Shown here one piece after another: positions 28,333 to 44,837 of a stretch of DNA of 64,000 nt. Every line of letters begins with the position of its first letter. The first letter of the stretch is position 1. Source of the DNA: Calvatia gigantea (Eukaryota; Basidiomycota; Agaricomycetes; Agaricales; Lycoperdaceae); the NCBI GenBank assembly GCA_025093985.1, contig JACAAK010000017.1, forward strand, positions 186,001 to 250,000, given 5' to 3'. The translations under genes were made by a program, and so were the position numbers. The notes below the pieces were generated by a model that saw only the letters and a list, made by a program, of their open reading frames with translations, did no database searches and was not told the DNA's origin.

Positions 28333-29292
28333 GTTTCAGTCCAGTGTAAAAATAGAATCAAAGAATTAATTAAATGCGCTCTTTCACCTTCCAATTCTAG
28401 AAGCGTTCAGATTCAGTCTGACGAACTCGTAAGACTAAGTACTCCATACTCCGGAGCCATATGGGTTTCACAGACATCACGACAGCTTGACATACTTTAG
28501 GTCACAACGAAGTGCAAGTATTTGGCCTCGGAGAGAGTGGTCTGGGCTAGAGACCTGGATGAAGAACTCGGAGCTGAACACGGTTGGGCCACCCCGTTGT
28601 GTGGTCTTATACTACCTGTAGCGCACTCCTAACTCGGTAGATAGCACACAGGTGAAGGGTTTCAGCGTGAAAAGGTGTGAGAGTATCGAAAAATGTGAGG
28701 GTGAGGCGGACGAAGTATATGATAGAGGGTATTTGCAAACGTGAAGACCACAAACCTGCTTGCGCCGTCAATGGGACCACAATGATACTAGGTATCCAAC
28801 TTGGCCCGGCTATCCTATCCGTTCCGCCCCATCCTATTCCAAACTTTCGGGAGTACACTCTCACAACCTCCCGGACATGCTCTGTAATGACTCTTCCTGA
28901 TAAATGGTTCTCGTCCTACCCAAAAACCCGAAAATAATTGAAGAAAAGGTGATGTTATGATTCTTATTGCCACCCAGCACGGTGGCACAAGACATGGATC
29001 GAATCAACACCGAAAACCCCGAGGATAAGGCTGTTTAAAATTGCCTTGTTACTGACAGGGAATAGTGTAGAATGTGAAAAGGTGAGAATATGTTACATTT
29101 CAGCTGGTCATCCAGACATCTGGAATGTTTCCGATTTTTGCGTTCGCAACCTCCTCGTGTAAGGCGAGTTCCGAATAGCCCGAAAAAGCAGAACAATGCC
29201 CGCTGGAGGGGGGCTGGCAGGTCGGAATTGATTTCTCCCACATAGGTCGTTACACTCTTACATATCTTATCTCGGCGGAAAGTATGAGAGGA
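28333..29292. other. Intergenic, no gene seen
   Basis: Only short ORFs without family resemblance (up to 86 codons). Confidence 0.45.
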
Positions 29293-30909
29293 TTACATCT
29301 CAAGCAGCGAGTACCCCGTGTTACTATGCATAACGATCCGTCCAGACGCTTCATCACATGCCATTAAGCGCAAATATCCAACATGAGGGAGAATTCGTAT
29401 GTGGGTCTGAGATTCCACCTGATTCGTGTCATCCCACAGATTGTAAGTGGCGAAATCCATCGAATAGTCCTTCCGTAGCACAGCGGTGAGTGAAAGGCCT
29501 AAGCTTCTGGAGTATTCATAGACCTTTTCCTGTGGAAACCGTCTCACAGTTGGTGGTATCGTGGCTATGTGAGGTATTTGGAGTGCATCGATACTCCCCT
29601 TGCACGCTGTTATGATGTATGAGAAGCGATCACCTATATAGACCTTGTGACAACCACATAGTCCGCGTTGAATGCAGTAGAATCTGGAATGAGGGTTCTA
29701 CCTGGAGAGATTTCGACTCAGTGGGTATTCGGATGTTGAAGAACTCGGCAATCGTCTCCGTAATAGCGGACAAGACGGTTCCCTGATAGAGGAAATACCT
29801 GCATTAAAAACCGCATTAAGTAGAGAACCAAGAATGGGTCAACACACCCACCGTGGTTGCTGGCGTTGGATAGTCCCAAACGAACAATCGTGGTTCCGGA
29901 TCCGAGTACCGGAAGACATGAATCTTCCAAGTCTCAACATCACCGTTTTTGTAAAAGCACCGCTCAACAACATAGTCTTTTTCGATTCGCAGTCGAAATT
30001 TTTCGCAGGGACCAGGACATCGCAGGGTAACGATTCGCTCCACGGTCCAATTGGGATTGGCAACGTGACTCATAAAGTCCAACTGATAGATACATATCCG
30101 ACTCGAATCTTACGAGTAAAAACAATGAGTCAGACAACGTAGAAGAATCCTGACGTCGAAACTCACCGAGGCGTTCAGCTGTATCATCGTTATGGAGAGC
30201 AATTCGAAGGGAAAGCCAAGGCTTTGACGAGTCAATCCAAATCGCAGAACCACTCAGAGGGTCCTCAAGTCGACCAAAATAGCTATGAATCTTATCTTCA
30301 AAGAGTAAATGTGGTCTCGAATCAGGTTTGCCCAGGTCAAGCACATAAACGTAGCCATTAATATTGTCGAGCAACCATCTCCCACCGGGGAGAAGGTGGA
30401 AGCGGCCGCGGGAGCTGGGTTGGACACGGAGCTGTCGTGAGAGGAATGTAGATGGGGTTGGATTGCGCCACATTTTCTGAACTTGAAGCCGTTTTATGAC
30501 CTTTTGCTCGAGCTCTTCCACTGTGTAGGTTTCGACAGGGCCTTCCAGGACCGGTGCGCCAGACCTAAGTGACAACTCCAAAGCTCTAGAAGACCACAAG
30601 GTACGTGATCTTGTGATCCTACGAAGGCGCCGACAGGTCTACATAGTAAGTTTAGTCAAATGCAGGGCTATATTTAGGGGAAAAATGACCCACCAACTTG
30701 ATTGCAAGCAAGCTTTGCCAGTCGAGAAAGTAGAATATCTCGCATAAAATTTCGTCTGGAAGATCAAGCAACGCGTTTTTCACAGTGAGGTATTTCACCC
30801 ATGAGGATAATTTTAGGAGGCATGAGAAAACGTAGAAAAACAGCTGGACAAAGCCTGAAGTCAACATTAAGAACAACAAAACAGAGAAACACGACCCACG
30901 CAACGTCAC
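29293..30909 (-). pseudogene. F-box family-1 paralogue, copy B (nearly intact, 3' frameshifts)
   Basis: The F-box reads LLDLPDEILCEIFYFLDWQSLLAIKL, followed by an intron and TCRRLRRITRSRTLWSSRALEL. One long exon then gives VETYTVEELEQKVIKRLQ, LPGGRWLLDNINGYVYVLD and SKPWLSLRIALHNDDTAERL. It splices (donor about 30166) to ICIYQLDFMSHVANPNWTVER and WKIHVFRYSDPEPRLFVWDY, then after another intron to QVFPLSGNRLV. There an extra C (29774 region, gtCCGct against gtCGct in copy A) and a further indel near 29645 break the frame. The end YSLLEM is at 29293. Upstream of the F-box the frame is open for about 45 codons and hydrophobic (LFLMLTSGFVQLFFYVF), and copy C shares this. It could still encode a truncated F-box protein. 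Confidence 0.65.
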
Positions 30910-31799
30910 AGTCGCGTAACCGTCACAATATCTGGCCTGGAGTCAGCAGCCCTGCCTAGCGTCAACCAGATAAGATGACGGGATGTGGGTGTGTCAGCGA
31001 TTAGGCCGTAACAGCGGTATGTTACTTAGAATCGAAGTTATCTACTTCCTCGCCAACGTTATCCTCCAGGAAAAAATCCCCGGATATAAGCAGTGCGCCA
31101 ACGGGCGAGCGGTGACCCGTTTTCGTGTGAACTTTAGGTTTCCGATCCGGAAACGCATCATGGCTTTGGTCATGGTTCCGAGCGCTTGCCTTTCTCTCAC
31201 TCCTCCATGATCCTCCTGGGCATTGTCGAGGGGCTCGAGCTGCTTCCATGGGCTATGTATAAAAATGTTGATGATACACGTTACGACCGATATAGTACGA
31301 CGAAGGGGTTCCAGCTCACTTTCTCGGACAATGGTAGTAATTCAATAGTGATGATCGGAGAGACCACAAACACAAGCCGGGCAGGAACAATATTATTCAG
31401 ATTATTCATACTGGTTGTGACGAAAGTCTTGGATACTTGGCCATTCCGCTAGTTTATTGGGCTGACCTGGAACAATCTTGCCAACCCTCACAAATCAAGT
31501 TTAGTAACTGTGCTCCCCATAATCGAAATCAGTGCCGTGACTCGTGTGTCCATCTTCGTAAAGGACCAGAATATAGGGATATGTAGATCTACGGCCTGCA
31601 ACTACGGCGGAAGGACTATGGTATGTAAATCAAAATTTGTGGGTAAAATGTAACTCAAATGTGCAGGTCGTGGGGGAGATAGTAGGCGGACTACAGGATA
31701 TAAGCGATTTTAGTGTCGAGCGGAACAGAACGCTAGGACCCTAACAAGAGAAAAAAAAGGTCCAACAGCCTTCTAGCTACCGTAGTGAGAGTCCAGGTA
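30910..31799. promoter_or_regulatory. Intergenic region between divergent F-box copy B and U1
   Basis: About 0.9 kb with no supported gene; it must hold the promoters of both neighbours. No clear core element was identified. Confidence 0.35.
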
Positions 31800-33618
31800 A
31801 TGTTCGGCATCTCTTCCACCAATGAACCCGACTCAGTTCTTCTAGGCGGATCCGATCCTGGTGGAGAGCAACAACTTTCACAGGTTCAAAGTCACCACAG
31901 CAAGACCAAGGTGAAGTTGCTGTCTGATTAATAAACAAATCTGTTCAAACCAATCCCATCCAGCCGAACTTGACCTCGCCGAACCGGTGACGATCTTTTG
32001 GAACATCGACTGGGAGGCAGAGTGGTCTCAATCAGTGAAAACTGAGATCGGAAGTAACATCAAGGTTTCTGACACTGAGAAGATCGGCGCATTGAAGAAG
32101 CTACGGAACAATGCCCTTCAAAAACTTATAGGTACCATTGGTGCAATCATGCCTTCGACCAAATTCGACGCAACAGAAGACCACCAACATTGCCTGAGCA
32201 TGATTAAGTCTTACATCGACTGCCAGAACCAGGATGTCATGGAGTTTATCGGGCTCATCCAGGCCGAGTCTTTCGACGAACTTTATATCCGAGCAAGTCA
32301 CGCATGCCGTTCTCCTGAATTTGTACTGATTTTTTTTTACCCGTGCTGCAGTTGCTGAGTTTTAGCAAGGTTAACAAAAAAGACAACATTATGGACCCTG
32401 GAGCCTTGGTTATCTACCCAGCTCGCTTCCCCGAAACTCTTCTCGATTGGTTGTCGTCAAATCCCCAGGTCCTTCAACCTGGACAACTCGCGCTGTCCGA
32501 CGCCTGACCACTACTGTCGGATTTGAAGCGTTAATGAAGCGTTTTATGGAATTTTTCCATCAGTCGGTCAGTAGCTCCCCTGTTTTTAACAGTTATCGTT
32601 TATGTTTATAGTCAAAGACAGTCAGAACAGGTGGCCGTGATGAAAGTCGCTGGCTATAACCTCTTCCTACAACATTTAAACCCAACCTTGTGCTCGAAAT
32701 ATTACCCCGAGCTCACACTGTTCAATCTCTCTTCCCCAGAATCGCCTGCTGAGGTCGTGACCTGGGTCGAGGAGCATAAGTACAGGTATTTTCTGACCGG
32801 CAGGGCGGATGGATTTATAGTGACGTTGATGGAAAAAAATACTGATACTAGGCAGTGGGAGGTCTTAGTTGGCTCAGAGTACCAGAATAAGTTGTCGAAA
32901 ATCTGTAGGCTTTTATCAACATGGGTACATTACGCTAACGTCACGCAGTCTTGCAGTTGATGCAAGTGACGATGTTCCGAAATACGAGGCTCTACTACGA
33001 AACCTAGATAGTATTATCGGGCCGCAACATAAGGAGCTTCTCGGAGAAGTCGATGTGCCCTTAAAATTGTACGAGGTTGTCCTCCTCGAGGTAAAGAGAC
33101 TCCAGTTACCATGTGAGTGGCGGCAAAATCGAGTCAAACAATTTAATGATCCAAATTGCGCTTTTCATCATCAAGACGAATCAGATGAGAGGTCTATGGA
33201 GTCACGGCTTACGCTGCATCTCAAACAGGTCATCAGCGAATGCGCCGCCTCCCCCCCCTTTCCCCAACAACAAAAAGCTTCAGCCGTTGATGACTTGAAT
33301 AGTAAGGAATACGGTCCAGAGAAATGCCGGATTTTGAAATTCATCCTCGCCGATGGGGATCATTGGATCTACGGCATCCTCAAGAACCCTGCCAACGGGG
33401 CGGGACAGGACGCTCAACGGGAATGTTTTTTTGTCGTTCTCGACAATAAAGAATTCAAGCGGATGGCGGATGTGATCAAGATTCTTGCGGTATGGGTGAG
33501 TAATAAAAACAGGATTTTCGCCCATCCTCTTATACGATGCTAGATGGTGGTCTCAGGAGCTGTTCTCCTCAAATTTTTCCAACCGAACTTTAACGAGGAT
33601 GAAACCCAGGCGGATTAG
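31800..33618 (+). CDS. Uncharacterised protein U1, two single-base frameshifts
   Basis: Not a family I can name. The start at 31800 is tentative. Later exons are clearer: 31964-32292 (TIFWNIDWEAEWSQSVKTE, ending ELYIR), 32352-32566 (LLSFSKVNKKDN to FFHQS), from 32622 (SEQVAVMKVAGYNLFLQHLNP, TGRADGFIVTLM), then DDVPKYEALLRNLDSIIG to KILAVW, and a last exon ending FFQPNFNEDETQAD at 33618. The intron at 32293-32351 appears to be GC-AG (GCAAGT donor). Extra T bases at 32505 and 32515, both splitting a CpG, break exon 3. The paralogue U2 at 61379-63182 shares the layout and makes the exon structure credible. The protein looks soluble and helical at the N-terminus, with a conserved C-terminal block EYGPEKCR.LKFIL.DG..WIYGILKNP. 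Confidence 0.65.
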
Positions 33619-34554
33619 TAGAGGTCCCTCCTGCTGCTGGTGGCCACAAGGCGCTTTGGTTCGTTAGCATCGTAGAGTGGCTCTTGATTCCGTTACTGTG
33701 ATCAGGTCTTGTAGCGTACCTATCATTCAATATGCCAGCCCCTTGAGCGTTTGAGCAATCGTGCTTGAGCAATCGTGCTTGAGCAATCGTTCCCATTCTT
33801 TCTGAGTTCCTCTCCGTACCGTCTCGCATTAATGGACAACGTTCATATACTCCCTGTCATGACTCCTATTTCGGAAGACACGGTGCAGTCTCCCAGTTCT
33901 TGGGAGTGCTTTTTTTAAACCTTGTTTGAAGCCGTTTGCCGTGATCGGGTGCCGCTAAATGAACTCCTCTGCCCTCTTCGTCTTTTCGCTGTATGGGGGT
34001 CAGGATGATCGTGGATTCAAAAGCTCCTTTCCGTGCACGGTGGAGTGATAAAGCGGAGTCTTCTCCCTCGCATTCAATACAAATTGATTTAGCCCCTTCA
34101 GTGAGTTGTCGAAATTCATGAACCCAATGCCTCTAGCATTGCTTGATTGCAGGGTTATGAGAAAAAGGTTCGAGAAACTGATTTCTCTGAAAGAGGGTTA
34201 CACCAAAGCCCAAGACTCGTCATCTAAAACATCCTCACCCACACACTCAACCACGCCTCCAGATGCGCTCCGACTTCTAGCAAAACACATTAATTTCCCT
34301 CCAATAGCCGAGTCCCTCTGCACGCGATACTTCCCCGAAGGTGCATGCAAACGAAACCTTCTCCAACTTCTCACGGCGTTCGAAGAATTTTCCTGTTAGC
34401 GTAGTCGCGTTTTCGGGTTTGCAAAGGGCGGTGTCGATGTATGTCTGTGAGTTTGATCGGTTGTATGCTGCTCGAGATGTTCCGAGGACGAGGGTCTTGA
34501 GATTTGGAATTGTGCTGAGAGAATTTAGGAGGGAGGTAACACTCGCTTCAGAAT
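33619..34554. other. Intergenic; one unassigned 97-codon ORF
   Basis: A plus-strand ORF at 34106-34399 contains RLLAKHINFPPIAESLCTRY and has protein-like composition, but no family is recognised and it may be a fragment. Nothing else is supported. Confidence 0.35.
33751..33790. repeat. Three-copy 14-bp tandem repeat
   Basis: The unit ttgagcaatcgtgc occurs at 33751 and 33765, with a partial third copy at 33779. It lies in intergenic sequence after U1. Confidence 0.9.
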
Positions 34555-35487
34555 CTATGTGCTGATCATTTGTGTCAATGAGATGAGGTGTTTGCGGTCA
34601 AAGAAATTAGGACACGAACCTCGGTAACATCTCCGAGAATGCAGAGGTGGGCAAGTTTCGGTATGGAGGAGGCTAGCTAGTTTGATAAGACCATCCACGT
34701 CGGACCGTTCCCGAGTGTTCAAATTGTGAGGGGTTTCATACAACCCAATGCACAGGGAAATGAGAGTATTCCGGAATGACTTTAGAGCCTGCGTTAGTTT
34801 TTCCGCGTTTTCTCGTGTCAGGTCCACCCGCCCAATACGTAAACGCTGGATCAGTTTCAGATGGAACGCGCTGACAACTTGTAGGTGCTCGACATGTAAT
34901 GTGACGAGTTCTGGAAGTATCCCCGCGGGTACTTCTCCATTATAATACTCCGGTAATATATCCCGCATCCTGGTGTTCGCTGATATAGATTCTCTTGATA
35001 GTTTGAGTGGGTTCCATATAACCCAGAAGGGCGGAACAAGGCCTGCTGGAAGTCCACGTCCTCGAGGTCGCTTTGGAAGGCTCTCAGGCACTTGGGAATG
35101 TCCCTGAGCATGTGCGGAATGAGGTATGCGCCGGTACAGTTATCGGTCATGCTATGGCTGATTTTAGGTTTGCAAGGTTGGATAATCTAGCCAGAGATTT
35201 TGATAGTGTGTTTTTGTAACAGGTGCTGAGTTCTCCGCGTGTGGGAAGTGTGAGGGAGATAACGAGCGCGGCGTGGGTGGGGGATGAGAGGATGGTTTCG
35301 GTCCAAAAAATAACGTTCTTCGTGCCTTTTAACTGCACGTCCCGGTAGAGCAACCGACGAGACTCGGGGAGGAAATATTTGAACGCGAGGCAGAGATGCC
35401 GGAGTCTTTTTTTGTAGTGATAAACGACAAGATGTGCCACCACAGCTCTGTAGGTAACCACTCCAGCTTGAGGGTGTTTATGACCAT
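34555..35487 (-). CDS. F-box/leucine-rich-like protein, frameshifted
   Basis: The start at 35487 gives an F-box, LPTELWWHILSFITTKKD. After an A7 run (about 35409) the frame must shift to read LRHLCLAFKYFLPESRRLLYRD and VQLKGTKNVIFWTETILSS. A second shift near 35155 leads to CTGAYLIPHMLRDIPKCLRAF, and a third to ILPELVTLHVEHLQVVSAF and RLRIGRVDLTRENAEKLTQAL, ending at 34555. This is the common Agaricomycete F-box protein with leucine-rich C-terminal half, a presumed SCF adaptor. The homopolymer position of the first shift suggests sequence error, but decay is possible. Confidence 0.6.
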
Positions 35488-35785
35488 GAGGGGGTTTAGT
35501 TAAGAAAAAAATACGTCCCTTAATGAACGTGGAAAGTGGCATTACTCTGTCAGGGTTAATTCTGATGGCGTACGGAATGATGGGGACATTCAACAGAACG
35601 CGAAAGGAGAATACCAAGTTACCGCGGTGTTCCTTCTCTATCCGCGAACAAAGGCAGGACTTGGCGTTCTTGACAACCTTGAAGAGCAAGTCAAGTAGAA
35701 ATTTGTGTACCAAATTTATTCAACACCTATTAAAATGTGAATGCGATGGGTATGAAGGTGGTAGTCGTCTAAAAAAGGAGGTCCT

Positions 35786-36871
35786 TCAAACGGCCGTGAT
35801 GCCTGCCTCTTTCAGCTTTGCTACAAGCTCGTCCACAGATTCGACTTTGCCACCACCGACGCGCTGCGGCGGTTCTGAGACCTTGAGAGTCTCGAGGGTG
35901 GGTGTAAGATCAACTCCAAGGTTGGTGGGCGTGAGTTTTTCTACGGGCTTCTTCTTAGCCTTCATGATGTTGGGCAAAGAGGCGTAGCGGGGTTCTGAGC
36001 GGCAAATTAGCATATGTTTGCCTTAGAAATTGAAGAAGTGCTCACCATTCAAACTACAAGAAACCCAACGCAGTCAGCTTACTCCCGAATGCGAGAGACT
36101 GAGTACTTACCGAAGGTCAGGTCGTCACAATCAGAGGCAACCGACACCTCACTTCTTCACTGCCACCGTCAATTTCCCTGACTACAACTGCCTCTTTCTT
36201 TGCAACATCCAACTCGACCTTGCTCGCGAACGTCGCCTGGCTCCATCCGAGCAGCCCGGCAAGCATCTGCCCTGTCAATCCCGAGGTCATCATCAATAGC
36301 CTGCTTGCCCAGAATCACCAAGGTCGACACCGCCGTTCTTTTCTTTTTCTTTCTCAATGACCGCTCTGAGTGTCTTCGCGATTGCGAGAGGTTCCGGTGC
36401 AGGTGCAGACTCGGGTATTTCGACATGGATGGCCGAGTCTGCACCCATAGCAAGGGCGGTGCGGAGGGTATCTACGGATTTTGGAGGGCCGATTGTGATG
36501 GCTTTTATTGATTTGATCTCCTCTTTAAGGCGTTCGCGGAGGCGGACGGCTTCCTCGACCGCTGAAGAGGTATTGAGCACGGGTAAACATGTCAAGAGGA
36601 GAAAATTGTACCAATCTCGTCAAAGGGGTTCTGAAACCGTCAAAATGTAATGAACAAATTGTAAAAGTGGAGAAAGTTGAGGATTGGAGACGTACCATGG
36701 AGTGCTTGACATTGGTGTCGATACCGGTTTGCTGTGGGTTAACTCGGATCTTGACCGCGAAGTCCACTGCGCTGTACACTCGTCAACAATACATTCAAGA
36801 CTTAATACAAGTCTACTCACCGCTTGACAGGAACGAGGATATTAACAAGTCGAGCAACGGAAGGGACGCAT
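35786..36871 (-). CDS. Electron transfer flavoprotein beta subunit (frameshifted)
   Basis: ETF-beta carries electrons from acyl-CoA dehydrogenases to ETF-ubiquinone oxidoreductase in the mitochondrial matrix. Proposed exons: 36871-36821, 36771-36696, 36630-36612, 36561-36111, an 8-nt exon 36053-36046, and 35994-35786. Landmarks are [89 protein letters not shown] and the C-terminal [13 protein letters not shown]. The frame breaks near the start codon, at about 36327 and 36287, and at 36119 (an extra base making CAG, or CTG in the gene, from an expected CG). The 5' end is duplicated at 40531-40640. Confidence 0.82.
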
Positions 36872-37205
36872 AGTTGTGGTCGGAAGAAGGTCACGGAAGG
36901 ATCCGATGCATCAAAGTCATTCCGCATTTTCGCATGACTCTCCGTGATCTCATTGGGAATGAAGTGATCGGCTTAGCGTATAGAATATTGTTGAATAATT
37001 CCTACTTAGCCGCAGTTCGGAATCTACTTCGGATTTGCTTGCTCGGGGGGGGTTGGCGATCTTCAACCTTGGTCAAGTCTGATTTTTATAACCTACCCCA
37101 GAAGATCAAAGCAAGTAGGTTGATAGGCCAGACGCCTGGCGGGCCGCCTGCTGCCGTCAATCCTCAGGATGTAACAGCGCTTCTCACCGCTGTTGTCTTC
37201 TTGCA

Positions 37206-40031
<2,826 letters not shown>

Positions 40032-40224
40032 GAAGTCGGACGACTGGAACGATAGTCGAGGGGGATCACCCGGTATTGGTGGTGTCCGAGAAGCTAGGCG
40101 GAGAATACTGGGGTAACCGCCACCCTGTAGTCGGTAAAAATTGTGTCAACGATTATTTGGATTCTACGTCACGTCAAACTACTGGGTGATATTAAATTCA
40201 ATATTGGTCTGAATTCCCTCTTTG

Positions 40225-40530
40225 CACCCCTATTTACATCGATACGTCACCTTTGATGAGCTCACGCTCAAATAAGAGAGATGAAGGGGCAAATCAAGCA
40301 CCATTTCTTCCGTGAAATATGCCTGACTTGAGCTTATAGATCTCCCTCTGTCAATGCTCCTGGAGCTCCTCGAGAAAATCATTTCAATTTTACGCAGATT
40401 CAGGTCTCCACCGTCGACTATATAAACGTTTGGCTACGACTATGCTCTGTTTGTCAGTCGGTGGAGGAATATTGCAATCTCCAACAGTGGCCTATGGTAT
40501 CGACTACACATTGAAGGTGCATCCATGTAT
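40225..40530 (+). pseudogene. Fragment of F-box family-2 gene (copy 2a)
   Basis: This stretch matches the leader and F-box start of copies 2b (44.7-45.0 kb) and 2c (48.5-48.8 kb): the tgatgagctca leader, cttatagatctcc, gagctcctcgag, and ggtggaggaatattgcaatc. It stops abruptly at 40530 within the sequence encoding the region just after the F-box, where etfB-like sequence begins. Confidence 0.8.
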
Positions 40531-40640
40531 CCCAGCAGGAACGAGAATGTTAACAAGTCGAGCAGCGGAGGGACGCATAGTTGTAGTCGGAAGGTGACGG
40601 AAAGATTCGATGCATCAAAATATTCGCATTTCACATGACT
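40531..40640 (-). pseudogene. Duplicated 5' end of the ETF-beta gene
   Basis: It matches 36828-36940 (gttaacaagtcgagcagcgg against attaacaagtcgagcaacgg; gagggacgcatagttgt against aagggacgcatagttgt; gatgcatcaaa). The segment contains only the start region and upstream sequence, so it cannot encode anything. It marks the left edge of the tandem duplication that produced helicase copy 2. Confidence 0.85.
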
Positions 40641-41191
40641 CCACGCACTCTGCACTTGAGCTTGATGGGCACATCGACTTCGGGAGAAAATGAGCCCACA
40701 ACCAAATCAGCTATCGAGCACTGGTTATCGGCTACAGTATCCCGACTGGTGGATACAATGCTCTGAATTACAACTACAGGATTCTTTCCAGACCTGAGAC
40801 CCACGACTCCAGCCTCTCTCACCGCTCAACGTGCTCCAGTCAGGGACACCACTATCCCCCTCCACTTGTCGTCCCGCCATGCTTGCTCGATGCCTTTTCC
40901 CTGGCGAAAGGTCGTTCAGAGCTGCATGATAGCTTGTTCTGCTCACGCAAATCGCTAGACACCTCACTTCAGTAGATACCTCCCAACCGAAGAACATAAT
41001 TGCTTAGAGTAGCCGCCTAAGCCCACTTGTTTCGCTTGGTCTTAGTTTGCTTGTAACAGATAGAAACTGGAGAGTCTATTTTCGGAACATCTGGTGCCCC
41101 AACACGGACCATTGCTGCCAAAGAACGATCAATAAACAATCAATCATCCCAGGTGTTCTCGCGGCCCTTCCTGCGACGTTCTATTCCTCCT

Positions 41192-44092
<2,901 letters not shown>

Positions 44093-44837
44093 TGATCTGT
44101 CGTCCTGTGTGCTTTACGCCATTATACTGGATCAGTTGGGGGGAGGTCTCATATCACGTTCAATGCTCAGGCTATGGGTACTTGCTTGCACCGCCTAGTT
44201 TATAAATGCTGTTATGTTAAAGGCTAGCCTCTGCATGCATGCATGGCTCTAGCGTAACTTTCACCAATAGTACTATGCTATAAGTGCAGATTACTGATGT
44301 GTTTCCACTCTGTTCCCGGCCTTCCGCACCACTATCCTCCCTCTCGGACTCCCTCCTCATCCGCTCACTCTCCTCACCACCCTCTCGTCCCTCCTGAGTC
44401 AAGCCTTTCATGACGATTACAGAGGTAATACTAGCACATGAGATACTGGTCATCAATTGAGACATGGGTAGCAAAACAGAGTGTACTTTTGATTTTAAGA
44501 CGTGCAGAGGCCCAATGAGAACGAGTGGGGTGTCGAGGGTCGCCCAATAAATATGAGCTAAGGTATTTGGGCAGTTGGTGACAGCAGTGCAGGCTAAACC
44601 CGGCCTTGTATCTCACATGAATTATCATGGGTGTTTTCGTCAATGGAAAGGAAACTAAGGACCACAAGTGTTGGTCACGTAGCCATGGGCGGCTCCTGTC
44701 GAAGGCTTCCGCGCTCAACGCTATTCTTCCCCTTTACATCACCTTTGATGAGCTCATGCTCGGAAAGGAGGGATGTAGGGGCAAGTCATGCACCAATTCT
44801 TCCGTGAAATGCGCCTGACTTGAGCTTATAGATCTCC
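44093..44837. other. Tandem-unit spacer with a RING-gene-like fragment
   Basis: About 44360-44404 matches 52104-52147 in the RING ligase gene (gctcactctcctcacc...gtccctcctgagtcaa, about 41/43); on the minus strand it reads LTQEGREGGEESE. 44500-44650 is repeated at 48310-48440 as part of the tandem unit. The F-box 2b leader follows. Confidence 0.6.

Noticed and set aside
33751..33790. CRISPR-like direct repeats
   Set aside because: Units are adjacent 14-mers without spacers in a eukaryotic genome; an ordinary minisatellite.
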